Made by a program: the position numbers and the translations under genes. Source: Telopea speciosissima (Eukaryota; Streptophyta; Magnoliopsida; Proteales; Proteaceae). Taken from it: a DNA stretch of 64,000 nt. Within the stretch, counting starts at the first letter, position 1. Each line of letters begins with the position of its first letter. A model generated the notes under the pieces. It ran no database searches. It saw nothing but the letters and a program-made list of their open reading frames with translations, and had not been told where the DNA came from. The DNA is taken from NCBI RefSeq assembly GCF_018873765.1, contig NC_057925.1, positions 46,903,010-46,967,009 on the forward strand, read 5' to 3'. Shown here one piece after another: positions 19,821-31,010 of this stretch.

Positions 19821-21289
19821 TGTCCTGAAGCATAGATACATGCAAAATAAAAAGAAAAAAAGAAGAGGAACATTCCATTTCCAGCAGGCCATTCCTAGAC
19901 CTGCAAAATGATTAAGTTGGAAGCAGCTTTAATGTTATATGAGTAACAGCTCAAGTGCAAGTCTATACTATCATACAAACCTGGTTACTTGGTATTTAAT
20001 TAAGTGATCAATATAAATGCAGTCATAGAAAACAGAAAAAAAGAAGAATAGTGAAACCAAATTTTAAGACGGAGCTTTACGTAGAAAGGCCAATAGAAAC
20101 AGCAACGAAACACAATTCAAAAGTAACAAAAGAACTTGGATATAAGGAAGCAACCAGAAATGAGGTTATACTTCCTCTAGTTGGTATTGCCTTAATTTTT
20201 CATAGATCTTGCATGCTTTCGACCTGTCAACGAATCAGAACGAAATATAGAAAGAACCTAAGGAAATTGTACGAGAGTTTGATCCTCTTCAAGTATTTGA
20301 TATTTTGCGAGAGGATTAGAGGGCAAAGTTGGGGTTGCAGGGTTTGGGGGAAGTTTTGGAGGGTGGTAGTATGGAGAAAGTTAGACATATGAAAAGTACC
20401 CTAAACAAAATATATCAAACGTGAGCTACCCCATATGTAATTTCTCCAAACGATATATACCCCAGGCAAGGTTCAAAATCCAGGTATCGATCGTTGCCAA
20501 AACCTTTCAGGATCGGGATTAGATCGGTACAAATCGCTCAGGATAAGTCAAACCCCTCCCCCCCCCCCCCCCCGCCAAAATCATTTTTTATGGATTGGGT
20601 AATGTATTAGCCAAAGTTGGTGGGTATTTTGATCTCGGGATTGGATCGGCCGATATTATCCAGATCGGATTGTCAAGATAATACCAAAAAAAAAAAAAAA
20701 AACCCTTAAAAACTTTGAAAAAAAAAAAAAAAAATTCAATCAAATAGATCAATGATCAAATTGGATCGATTGATCCAACCGAGGTAGTCGATCCAGGGAA
20801 TGATCTAGTCAAACCTTGTTGTATCGGTTTAATCTCAGGATCAGCCTCGATCGATATCAGCCGATCCGATCCGAGATTCAAAATCATGACCCCAGGTGTA
20901 ATTTTCCCGTTAAATTATCCAAAACAAAGAAACCCTCACTTGCATACATTTTATACAGTTTTTTTTCACAGCTAAAATATCCAAATGCATTAAATGTATG
21001 CGTCACAATGGTTCTACAATTCTTTATTTATTGAGGATAATTCCTGTCATTTCACATTGACACTGCATTAAAAATTTTTCAATTTTTTGAAAATCATTAA
21101 ATACTACATTAAAATAACTTTTAAAAATAAAACATAGAACAATTAAAAGAAAAATAAGATTACAACTAGGGCTACAATAGGGTTGGGTTGGGCCAAGCTT
21201 TTAAAAAACTCTAGCCCAACTGAGATGGGCCCAAGCACGGACCGACCATGACTTAGGGCCTGAAAAATCCAATCCTAACTTGTTCTCAG
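19821..21289. other. Intergenic DNA with a CGATC-rich dispersed repeat
   Basis: 20466-20890 starts AGGTTCAAAATCCAGGTAT and is rich in GATCGG/CGATCC phrases; it matches 62157-62600 in the same orientation for most of its length, including the shared AACCTTGTTGTATCGGT. The rest is AT-rich and I see no gene. A run of 16 C at about 20558-20573 and A runs near 20690 and 20725 are likely assembly-sensitive. Confidence 0.55.
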
Positions 21290-22042
21290 GATCGTGCCAG
21301 GCAAACCTTGATTGGCCCTAACCATAAGACATGACACTTATGGTGGTATGTTCCTTTCTTTTTTCAATTATTTGGATACTTTTAGTTAATATCAAGCTAT
21401 TTCGTAATTTTAATGTTTACTAGGCTGACCTTTAGGGTAAGGCATTTTAACCACATGATTTAAAACTCTATCTTTTTTAAATCTAAGACACCATTGACTA
21501 CTACTGTACTACCTTCCCATTAAAGTACTACTTTATCTATTATTTTGCGTGGAATTACATGAAATCAGCCAATTTTAGATTGTCATAGTGATAAATCAAC
21601 CAAAATTATCTTTAGAAGATGTAGGGGTGAGGTCGAGAAGAAAAAGAAGAAGACAGGGTCGGGTCGGGCCAGGCTTAGCCTGAGGCCTCAATCCTAACCT
21701 GTCCTCATGGTCAGGGTATCTCAGCTAGGGCCTGAGGCCTCAATCTTGGCTCAACTCAACCCCGACTCAAGGCCAGAAATTTCCAACAGGCCAATAGGGC
21801 TAAACTTGCACTCCCAATTACAACTCTTTTAGTTTTTTTTTTTAGTTTAGGGGAGGGGGAGAGAACGAATGCTAGCGTTGCCCCTGCGCCCAAGGGCACG
21901 CAAAATGACCGCCACAACTCCGGAATTTTCCACCTTGCCATGAGGATACGACGGTCATTTTATGTGCTCCTGTGTCTGAGCCTAGGGGCAGCGCACCACA
22001 CGTGCCAGGTAGCGTTCACTTTCTTTTTTTCCTTTTTATTAA

Positions 22043-22427
22043 GGGTAAATTACACGTCACCCCCTGGTTTTCAAACAAAACTCAAATCACCCCTTGGTTT
22101 TTGAAAAAACTCAAATCACCTCCTGATTTAAACCCTAATATGGCAAATTAGTCCCTACCATTAGTTTTATGTTGTTAAGTGATGATGTCAGCCAGTTAAA
22201 TAAATTTAAATCTCTAAACTACCCTTGACCAATGTTGAAGATGAAGGAAGGGTAGTATTGTAAATTTAATTCTAATGTTTTAGTACAAAGGTAAAATAGT
22301 CCTTTCACACCAATAACAAACAGCAAACTAACACCGTTACTATAGAGGGGGTGATTGGAGTTTTTTCAAAAAACAGGGGATGACCTGAGTTTTGTTTGAA
22401 AACTAGAAGGTGACTTGTAATTTACCC
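22043..22427. mobile_element. Short MULE-type MITE, absent from duplicate copy 1
   Basis: Begins GGGTAAATTACACGTCACC and ends GGTGACTTGTAATTTACCC; arms pair over about 110 bp. Flanks TTTATTAA (22035-22042) and TTTATCAA (22428-22435) match at 7 of 8 positions. The corresponding place in copy 1 (near 6470) lacks the insert. No coding capacity. Confidence 0.7.
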
Positions 22428-22525
22428 TTTATCAATAGTAACATTACAACTCTTTACTTAGGCAATAATTTTTTTTTTTGAATAGAGTACTTGGGTAATA
22501 ACAAGTTCAATTTGGATCCAGCCAC

Positions 22526-22658
22526 CTGCCCGTCCTGCGCTGTACTGTGCATACACAGCAAGACGTGCAATTATAGCCTTACCCCTGCCCAAACGTCTTG
22601 CCCGAATGGGGGTAAGGTGGTAATTGCGCACCTTGCTGTGTCTGTGCAGGACGGGCAG
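22526..22658. repeat. GC-rich foldback element
   Basis: CTGCCCGTCCTGC at 22526 is inverted as GCAGGACGGGCAG at 22646-22658; inner arms with ACACAGCAAG...CTTGCTGTGT and the 'cttacccc' block also pair. This sequence is not present at the same place in duplicate copy 1. Confidence 0.65.
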
Positions 22659-22997
22659 CGGCAGTAGAGGATCTAGATCATAACAAGTTTCACTGTTTGA
22701 ATGATCAATTTGCTTAATTTTACAAGGCCACCAGACTTGCAAAAGAAACAAGAACTAGGGAGGAACTTATTTCTCGAGGATCCGTTAATCAGCCAATGTC
22801 TCTCCTTCACTCGTCTCCCATTCCCCAATTCAAACAGCTCACCTTTCCCTTCTCAATTTCAACTGAATTCCATTGGGGCAATCAATAAATCACCTTTGAA
22901 ATGAACCTCCGTTCCAAATCAAATAACAACCAGACAAGAAGAAAAAAAGCCTCCAACCCCTCAGCCTCGCATGTTCTTCTTCTTCTTCTCCTCTCTA

Positions 22998-23012
22998 ATG
23001 ATGTCCCATTAG
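22998..23012 (+). CDS. Mini uORF (MMSH) in the leader of DUF7870 copy 2
   Basis: Same position and length as the mini uORF of copy 1; stop is TAG in place of TAA. Confidence 0.25.
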   Translation: MMSH

Positions 23013-23082
23013 AAAGGAAGAATCAAACACAAGTTGAGTGCTGAGGACAAAAACCCATTCGTCAATCTGGGGCTGTTTAAAA

Positions 23083-23193
23083 ATGGAAGCGCAGAGGCTT
23101 AGGCAGTTGATGCTCGTTTGGTCAAGAATCATAAGCACCCGTGTGGCCCTCGTGGGTGGAAACCACACCGCTGCCAGGTTTTGCACTCGCTAG
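23083..23193 (+). CDS. 36-codon upstream ORF, copy 2
   Basis: Same start, length and reading frame as 7068-7178, ending TAG and not TAA. It begins MEAQRLRQLMLVWSR and differs at residues 16, 21 and 34. It ends 210 nt before the main ATG at 23404. Maintenance of an intact frame in both copies supports a function as a regulatory peptide, although the duplication may be too young for this to be strong evidence. Confidence 0.6.
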   Translation: MEAQRLRQLMLVWSRIISTRVALVGGNHTAARFCTR

Positions 23194-23403
23194 TTGCCCC
23201 TCCTTCGCTGCTCCTCTCCTCTCCCCCTCCTCATCTGTGTCCTTGCTTTCTTTCTTTCTCTGACTTTGTCGTCGTCTGTAAAACCAAAACAAAAAAAAAA
23301 CAACCCATTACCAGAAAAAAACCTGCGTCCATCTCTCTTTCTTCCCTCCCTCACCTGAATTCAGATAGAATCCTCAACAACTTCAAGGTAGAAATTAAAT
23401 TTG

Positions 23404-24651
23404 ATGGAAAAAAAAATGGTGTTAGCTCCAGGATTTCGACCTGAAAAGCCGCAGTATAGGACCAAGCACCGGCACAGAACTGGGATCACCGTGAATCCTG
23501 AGAATCAGCTCATAATTAAGCTACCCAATTCAAATGTTCTGAAGGTTACCGCTCGATCGGTACTTTTGGCCTTTGCCATTATCACATCTTCCTGGCTTGG
23601 ATCACTTGTCATTTGGGACCCTTCCTTATCTTACAGTCCTGTAGCCGATGAGGCACCCATCCATAGTGAATCATTGTTGCCTATGCTTCTTCGTGATTTA
23701 ATCCGCGAGGGTCTCTTGAAATCGGACGACAAATCCCTGTTCGTGAACCGACACGGCGATGGCGATGAAGAGATAGCTCATGGTGCCCAAATCTTGAACG
23801 CCTATGACATCGTCTCTGAATCTGATGCCGAGCGACATCTCTCGATCCCAGATGACACATTTGATTTCGTCTTCGCGACTGGCTTCCTTGCCGGCGAGTT
23901 CATCGATAGAAGCCTCAAGACCGGCGGAATTGTCGCCATTCAATTGAGCAATGACGCATCGGATGCCTTCCACAAACCATCGAATTACAAAATTGTGTAT
24001 CTCAGGCAATTCGAATTCACTGTCTGGGCGATGAAGAAGATCGGACCTGCTGAGATAAAGTCACCGACGAAGAGATGCCTTTGCCCATTTTCATCGATAG
24101 CAAAGAGGGCAGCATTGAATGGCTTGGAGGATGTGCTGCTTGAACCACCACAAGCTTCTTTAGTGAAGCAAAATAACAAATACTTGAAGAGGACCAAATA
24201 CCTCCCTGACTTAATGGGTGATTCTTTAGAAGAGTACCCTCGTCGCCTATTCATCGATGTTGGCTCACCAGAAAAGAACGACTATGGCGGACCGACATGG
24301 TTTGCACAGAATTACCCAACAAGGAACCGAGATTTTGAGATGTACAAGATAAAGACTATAAACGAAGAGGTGTTGGATGAAATGGAACCACAGATGAGAA
24401 TGTCGGACTGGGTGACGAAAAATCTAAGAGAAGAGGACTACGTGGTGATGAAGGCAGAAGCAGAGATAGTGGAGGAGATGATGAAGAGCAGAGCTATCTG
24501 TTTGGTGGATGAGCTTTTTCTAGAGTGCGAACACCAAGGCTTGGGAGGGAGGAGGAGCAAGAGCAAGAGCAACAGGGCCTATTGGGAGTGCTTGGCTCTC
24601 TATGGAAGGTTGAGGGACGTCGGAGTTGCTGTGCATCAATGGTGGGGTTGA
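23404..24651 (+). CDS. DUF7870 family membrane-anchored protein, copy 2
   Basis: Intronless frame of 415 codons, two codons longer than copy 1 because of a Ser-Asn insertion in the basic KSKSK stretch near residue 390. The start is the ATG at 23404, preceded by TTG. Membrane segment (about residues 52-71), the degenerate methyltransferase-like core and all DUF7870 C-terminal motifs, ending HQWWG, are preserved. About 40 residues differ from copy 1. Replacement changes clearly outnumber silent ones in the stretch compared, so constraint seems weak on at least one copy. Which copy is ancestral is not visible here. Confidence 0.85.
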   Translation: MEKKMVLAPGFRPEKPQYRTKHRHRTGITVNPENQLIIKLPNSNVLKVTARSVLLAFAIITSSWLGSLVIWDPSLSYSPVADEAPIHSESLLPMLLRDLIREGLLKSDDKSLFVNRHGDGDEEIAHGAQILNAYDIVSESDAERHLSIPDDTFDFVFATGFLAGEFIDRSLKTGGIVAIQLSNDASDAFHKPSNYKIVYLRQFEFTVWAMKKIGPAEIKSPTKRCLCPFSSIAKRAALNGLEDVLLEPPQASLVKQNNKYLKRTKYLPDLMGDSLEEYPRRLFIDVGSPEKNDYGGPTWFAQNYPTRNRDFEMYKIKTINEEVLDEMEPQMRMSDWVTKNLREEDYVVMKAEAEIVEEMMKSRAICLVDELFLECEHQGLGGRRSKSKSNRAYWECLALYGRLRDVGVAVHQWWG

Positions 24652-24732
24652 AGAAGATTTCGACTTTGTTAGAGAGAGAAAGAGCAAGCCAGGGTTAATT
24701 TATTGAATTTTTCTCCTCTCAGTTCCCTGCCC

Positions 24733-24860
24733 GGCCAGGTTCGTAGGTTCCACTCATGGGGATGGCCGAAATGACGACCTCATCCCACCCAGGCAGTGTG
24801 TTCAGGCAGGGGTTGGTCGTCATTTCCGGCCCCCTATAAGAGGAACCTACAAACCTGACC
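24733..24860. repeat. Foldback element
   Basis: GGCCAGGTTCGTAGGTTCC at 24733 pairs with GGAACCTACAAACCTGACC ending at 24860; the inner part contains 'gaaatgacgacc' and its inverse. Non-coding. Confidence 0.65.
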
Positions 24861-25965
24861 ATGCAGGATTATGTTTGAGGTACTGTTAAGTTTCATAAAT
24901 ATTATATTTGGATACCTCATGTTAAATAAATTTTATATTGCCGAAACTTGGATTTGGGTCTTCTATGGTGTGACAGGGTTTGTAGCTCACCATCCGATGG
25001 CCCGCACCTGTGTGTTGGGCTGCATGCACGTGCACTATGGACCGTTGTTGGATGTGCACTACACTCCCTATCACGCTACAGAGGGGCCCAACGCTCGAAA
25101 CCTTGGGTTACGAAGCATCAAATAGGGGCCATTTGGTCATTTCAACCTTTTTATTGTGAGAGGGGGCATGACAATCAGCTAACTAACATCGTGGTCTGTA
25201 GCATAAATCCACTAGGTCGTAATGGAGTAACCTTACCGTTGTGCCGATGTCTGCCCTCTAAGATGATGTTTCTGATCATTCATTCTAAACATATTGTTTC
25301 CAAAGTATCATATGATCAGATGATTTCGTTTTGTGTCCAAACTACTAATTTAAGTCCCAGTCAAGACTCTGGTAAAATATCAGTTTAACCTATTTTTCGG
25401 ATTCAATGTTAAAAATATTGTTGCTGTTTTGTTAATTGTCAAGAATACATTTTTTTTTTTCAGTTTTGAGGTGTGAAGCTATTAATCATAACCTACAACA
25501 CAAACCAACTAAACTGATGCTTGACTTGTAAGCTAAACTTATATTAAATTGCAATTTCCTCTAATCTTTTTGCCAGATCTAGCCCAAAAATCACATTCCA
25601 GTACTTATATAATGAATTTTTCAAACAGAATTCTCTTTGACAAGCACAAAACATGAACCAGAACAATCATTTCCTTTTCAAAACAACTTTATAATAGACC
25701 TAAAAGGAATAAACTAGCTTCCACTGTCCAAATTTTGATTCACACAGAATCTAACAGTCCAAGATTGGATTTTGAACTGAAGAACAATATATGACAAAAG
25801 AAGGGAACCATATCCTCCAACTTAATTTCAATATACAAATTATTATGTTTTAAAAAAAATGGACTGAACTGAAAGATCAAAGATGACTAAACTCCTCTCA
25901 TCTCAATATAAATTAAGACACTAGACACTCCAGTAATCCACATAATGAAGCACCAGCTGATCCTC
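24861..25965. other. Intergenic DNA and 3' flank of the FLA gene
   Basis: AT-rich, with no coding signal recognised. 25020-25090 holds a GCATGCACGTGCAC palindrome and the CACGCTACAGAGG phrase shared with 4300. The last few hundred bases are the likely 3' UTR and terminator region of the minus-strand FLA gene. Confidence 0.5.
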
Positions 25966-26745
25966 TTAGAAGATTAAGATCAATCCACCTGATATTGCCA
26001 GAGCCAAGTAATGCAAGGCACCCCAGCAGATGATCCTGTGAGAAGAGGAAGATGAAGATAAGGGAGAAGATCCCTGTTCGGTTAAGCTTGGAGGACTATC
26101 GGCGGTTGGAGCAATCTCAGGAGATGGTGCCGGCGCCGGAGCTGGAGGAGGGGCTTCACCAAAGATTGCTTCAGGAAGAAGGACCTTATCAACCTGAAAC
26201 AATGAAACAGGGTTTGTAGAATGTACACTGCTGCTCACCTTGGTGTTGGTCCAGCCTGAGTTAAGGTGAACAGTTCCTGAGACATCTGTGAAATTCAAAG
26301 TGTACTGCCCACCTGCCATTGTGGTTACAGGGCTTGATTGGCTCAAGCTATTGAAATCAGATAGAGTATAATATTGGGATAATCCATGGAAGAGGATAAG
26401 TGACTTTTGCTGATCTTGAGTTAGATTTGACAGAGGAGGCTTTTTAAGAGATGAGAAGGCACTGTCTTTAGGAATAAAGATGGTTATTCCCTGTTTAGTG
26501 TTGTTGGCTTGGTCTTGGAATGTTTGAATCACTTTGGTTGATTCAAGTAAGTTGAGGAAAGTGTGGAATGGTCCAGCAACAGTCAATAGATCCACGAGGT
26601 TGACGTAATCCGTTGCCGGTGCTGGTGCCGGTGCCGGTGCCAGAGTTGGAGAGAATGCCGGAGATGCAACCAACTGAGCACTTGTAAATGAAGAACTCAA
26701 CAGGATTAGTACACTGGTAACCGTGAAAATCATGGTAACTGCCAT
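25966..26745 (-). CDS. Fasciclin-like arabinogalactan protein, FLA7-like
   Basis: Single exon of 259 residues starting at ATG 26745. Residues 1-23 form a signal peptide. An AGP-type PAPAPAP block lies at 37-44, then one fasciclin (FAS1) domain at about 46-192 with the H1 box ITIFIPKDSAF (87-97), the central YYTLSDF and the H2 region VSLFQVDKVLLPEAIFG. A second Pro-Ala-rich block (199-208), a Ser-rich linker and a hydrophobic C-terminus (241-259) indicate a GPI anchor. N-glycosylation sequons NNT, NLT and NFT are present. Length and order match single-FAS1, GPI-anchored members such as Arabidopsis FLA7 (about 250 residues). It should act at the outer face of the plasma membrane and in the cell wall. 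No break is seen. Confidence 0.93.
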   Translation of the reverse strand: MAVTMIFTVTSVLILLSSSFTSAQLVASPAFSPTLAPAPAPAPATDYVNLVDLLTVAGPFHTFLNLLESTKVIQTFQDQANNTKQGITIFIPKDSAFSSLKKPPLSNLTQDQQKSLILFHGLSQYYTLSDFNSLSQSSPVTTMAGGQYTLNFTDVSGTVHLNSGWTNTKVSSSVHSTNPVSLFQVDKVLLPEAIFGEAPPPAPAPAPSPEIAPTADSPPSLTEQGSSPLSSSSSSHRIICWGALHYLALAISGGLILIF

Positions 26746-27328
26746 TGTTCTTCTTTCCCTTTTTGGTTTTTCGTTTTTCCTTACTCTTCTATGTAATCTC
26801 TCTCTCTTTCACCAAAAACCTGCAACAACCCAACCACCCACAGAATAATTACATTTCAAACTGAGTAAAAGTGACTAATGCTCCACAGAAAGAATGCCAA
26901 CAGGACTCAAATTCTCTGTTCTAGGTGCATTTCACAGGGAAAATGTTTTCTGATTTCTATTTCTCTGCACAAACAGCTATAGAAAACAAATTCATAATAA
27001 CAAAATTAGATCAAGATCCATCTTTTCTATCATTCTTCATTGGTTCCACATTAGTGACGATATGCAATAGTAGCAGGAAGGTTCTTTTAGAGAACCCAAC
27101 TTACCCAATTACTGCAAGAACAACCAGAAAGATGGTGAAAGAAAAACTGATTAAATCATTACACAGTAAGAACAATACCAGCCAATAAAAAGATCAGATC
27201 TTGATCACTAAAACAGAACTGACAATTAAGCAAATGCCATTACCATAAACACAAAAGGAAAGAAAAAAGAAAAAAAGTTCATTTAAAGAGAACTTAAGAA
27301 GAGCCCATAAATGAACCAGAAAGATACA

Positions 27329-27330
<2 letters not shown>

Positions 27331-27362
<32 letters not shown>

Positions 27363-27409
27363 GGAGACTACCAACCTGACAGAGGAATTCAGAGAGAGAG
27401 AGAGAGAGA
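27331..27409. repeat. (GA)n microsatellites upstream of the FLA gene
   Basis: Two GA runs, 27331-27358 and 27390-27409, read as CT repeats in the direction of the FLA gene. A TATATAA at about 27485-27491 lies just upstream of them, so they may sit in a 5' UTR with an intron before the ATG at 26745; this is an inference. Confidence 0.6.
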
Positions 27410-30107
27410 TTGGACAGGAACTACAAGAAGGACTGAAACATGGAAGACTATTAAATGACAAGAAAGATTTGAAATGTGAGAGATTATATAAAAGACAGGA
27501 GGAATGGGAAGAATGGTGCAAAAAACCATGAGATTGGGTGTTGAAGCTGGTGAAGGGTGAATAGAGGTGGGTACAGAGGCAGATTACTCTAAGGCCCCGT
27601 TTGGTTGGGGGAGAGTTCTAGCAGATTCTTTTTCCTTTGCTAAATGTGGTATTTCTTTGTAGTAGAAGAAAATGAAGGGTAAGTGAATAGGAAACATGTA
27701 AAGGGAAGACCACCATGTAAGGTGGGCTTTCTAAATCAAAACCCCCCAACTTATTAGTTTCTTTTTCTTTCACTTTTAGTGGCCGACCTTGCACTCTACC
27801 CTTACCGTAATATATAAACCAAATTTCTCTATCAATCCCCCCCAACCAGGAATTTAGCTCACGGTTGGTACCGGTATCAATCATTGCCGATACCAATACT
27901 GATATCGATACTAATATTGATATGGATCGGCCATTTGGGTCGGATCGGACAGTTTTGTTCCTCAAAAGACTGACACCTAACCTTTTTTACCATTTTACCC
28001 TAATCATTAATGCGGTATTGGTCACCAGCCGATACCGATGCATCGGCCACTAGCTGATACCAATGTATTGATCGATTCGATGCCAATACTGATACTTAAA
28101 ACCATGCCCCCCTACAACGAGAGAGAAAGAAGAAGGATTTTGAGAAGATTTATCTTTTAATAAGTTGGGCTATATTCCTAGTTGGCAAGCTAAGCATTGG
28201 CGGAAGGCCCATAAGTAACTAACTTATGGATATGGGATTTGAATTTTTACACACTGAGCCCACAAAGCAGTGTGCGAACCATAAACGTGGCATATTGGGA
28301 GCGTACACTGGGAGATGGACGGCCAGGATTTTCCTCATCCAACGGCTCCATGTGGTCTGAACAATAATTTGGCAGTTATCTTTTCGGGTAAAAGAATACT
28401 ACCTGGTCATGTGGCCCGCATGGCTTCTGCGCCTAGACACAAAAGCGTGCAAAAGTACCGCACTACTCCATGGAAAGGCAAAAATTCTGCCTAGAGTGAT
28501 GCTTGCACGCACGTACCCATTGGCCAGCGCACATGCAGGCTCTAGAGGCCTAGGCAGCGATCTCAAAATTATCAAATTTTCTACTGATACCATCAACCCA
28601 TATCGGTCAAGTGTTGATACCGTCCACGACCGATCTGATCCAGGTACCTAAAACTATGATTTAGATGGGAGCCAAGTTTTGCATGCTAGTAGGTTCAAAG
28701 TCCATGCTCATATGTAGGTTTCAGTGTAAATGAAGTTTACCAAGTGGCAAAGCAAACTATTGAAAAAAATCTAGGACAACTAAAAGGGTGCATGAACATA
28801 CAAGGGTAAATAATTGAATTTAAAGTTGAAATTTGACACATGACCAATCCAAACCATTCTCTAGACATCCAATGGTCAAAATTTTCAAAACATTATTCGA
28901 TGTGGCACAACTACCATGTAAAGTTGTGTGATCTCCACATATAAGAAGATAATTTCTCAAATTATTTTAGGATTTTTATTTAAAAAATAGTTTTTAATTA
29001 TTAAAAACTGCACATTTTTCGAATAGGCATGTTAAATGAGAGGATTTTTGTTTATTATCCTAAAAGTGTAAAAAAGTAAGGTCACAATTTTTTTTCACCA
29101 ACCATGGTTTCCACATTATCTGAAATAAGAACTTAGACACTTAACTAGTTCATGCCAAACGACAAAGCTTATTTGAAAGAGAGATTTCATGTACATAAAA
29201 GGAATGTGATTTATAATGAAAATCGTGAGTGAATCATTTAGTGTCGCCACCAGAAGATAACCGACAATAGGCATGAGAAAGAGGTTGATGCTTGTGGGTT
29301 TGTATTTATTTGATTTTATTTGATTCCATCCTAATTTTTACCAAATTATGCACTAAGGATATGCGAAATACGAAGTTCAACAAATCTTTGATCTCCATAT
29401 TTAGATAATTTCTTATTCCTCATCTTGCCTTTTGCCGATGAAAAGAAGATTCTACCTTATTGGAGTAATGAAAGAGCAAGTAGGTTTTGCTTATATAAAG
29501 GGACGATCTATAAGGGCAAAAAAGTAAAGTTACAAGTTATTGGCTACCAGGATGGGTATAAATAAGAAAAGCCCTTATATAAAAATGAATTATCTAAATG
29601 AGATATCTATAGGTGTATTTAGAATTTGACACCTCACAAATGACTTATCATTACGTCATTATCAAAATCTATCATTATTTTTTTGCATTTTTCGATTATA
29701 CATGTGAAATGCCAGGATTTACTTTCATTGAAAAAAAAAAATAGAGTGAAAAATTATTTGACACTTTAAGGAGTGTCAATAAGAAAATCATATAAAAATT
29801 GAGAAACTACATTCCAAACATGAGTTCTTATTTGACTGTCAGGAGAGCATGTAAGCATAGTTTGGTAATTACAAACTCTAAAGTGTATGATTTGATACAT
29901 TTACAAATGGGCTGCCCATTTCAGTAAACCTAGGAGTTATTTGAATTCCACCACCTTCCTAAGTTGTTATCCGTTTATTTTCAATCCCTTTCAATTTCAT
30001 GTTTCTATGGCCGGGCAGCCGAGCCATTGTGCGGCCTCACATAGGTAGGGCATAGACCCCAGCCTGCCTTTTAGAAGAACAGTATCAACTATATATTTAA
30101 TCACGTT
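27410..30107. other. Intergenic DNA with dispersed repeats
   Basis: 27853-28110 is rich in GATAC/CGATAC phrases related to other CGAT-type repeats in the window. 28390-28550 is a foldback-like relative of the 6281 element. 28650-30100 is AT-rich with no gene recognised. Confidence 0.45.
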
Positions 30108-30331
30108 TTTTTTTTTTTTTTTTTGGTCTATCCTACTCAAGGGCCCAGAGGCCAACTACAAGCTAAGGGGAAGCCTAAGACAAGCCCATAATCTACAACT
30201 AAGGGGGAGGGGGGGGATGGGAATAAAGGTGCCTTTTTTGGGCACAAATGCAAACCAGGAGAGTCGAACCCTTGATCTCTTAGGGGGCATGCACCAACTT
30301 GCAATGCCACCAATCAACCGAGCTAACGGTT
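30108..30331 (-). mobile_element. tRNA-derived SINE with target-site duplication
   Basis: Read on the minus strand it starts at ACCGTTAGCTCGG, has a Pol III A box (TTAGCTCGGTTGATTGG) and, about 50 nt on, a B box (GGTTCGACTCT), then a 3' body ending in a poly-A of about 17 nt (the T run at 30108-30124). Flanks TATTTAATCACGTT (30094-30107) and TATTTAATCAAGTT (30332-30345) form a 14-bp duplication with one mismatch. All of this fits a tRNA-derived SINE. A second, 3'-shortened copy lies at 38690. Confidence 0.75.
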
Positions 30332-31010
30332 ATTTAATCAAGTTTACATGAAGAGAGAAGAGGCAATCAATGACATATCCTTAGTCGCATCACTCCTTGC
30401 CTAGGCTGCTTGTCCACCATCTCTTTTTTTTATTTTTTGTCTTTTGTAATTAAGGAAATCACCAATGTGTACAAACCTTTATAGGAGAATGAGAAGTTCC
30501 TGAAAAGTAAGAACAAGGCGAATTAAAGGGAAAAAAAAAAAGAAAAAAGAAAAACCAAAACAGAGTAATCCACAAAAGCATTTATCCTTGTTTTCAATAT
30601 CTGAAAAAAAAATATATATATAGTAAGGGAAAAAGATCTTTGTCTGGGAGTGTGGCCTACGTCAGTACTCCCATGAGTCTATCTCTCTCCTCCTTATGTG
30701 AAGAGACATCTCTGCCCCGTTGTTTTAAGGAGGAGAGAAGTCCACACTCCTGTATAGAAAACTGCTTCCCTTATGGTAAATTAAGGGAAAAAATTTCAAC
30801 ACTTGGAAACTATTTCCTACAACTTGCAAGGCTGCTTAGGTCACTCAGATCATTGGATAGACTAGTTATCCTTCAGATTCGCAAAAATATCAAATTTAGA
30901 GGTACATCTGTACTGTAGGGTCCACCACGTATTCGACTCTAACCCTTGTGTTTTCAGCGGTGCAAATTTTTTACAATTTTTTGGCAATTGTAGACTATCC
31001 AAGCATTCTT
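30332..31010. other. Intergenic DNA
   Basis: A/T homopolymers, one foldback element at 30624-30773, and no gene recognised. Confidence 0.45.
30624..30773. mobile_element. Small foldback MITE
   Basis: TAAGGGAAAAAG at the left and CTTCCCTTA at the right; shared inner phrases GGGAGTGTGGCCTA and CTCCCATGAGTCTATCTCTC. Same family as 41296-41470 and the half copy at 34099-34157. The right arm is partly decayed. Confidence 0.6.

Larger units (their letters stand above)
21290..24674. repeat. Segmental duplication, copy 2
   Basis: Direct-orientation partner of 5690-8676, about 15.7 kb downstream. It is longer because of insertions at 22043-22427 and around 22460-22690. Confidence 0.85.
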
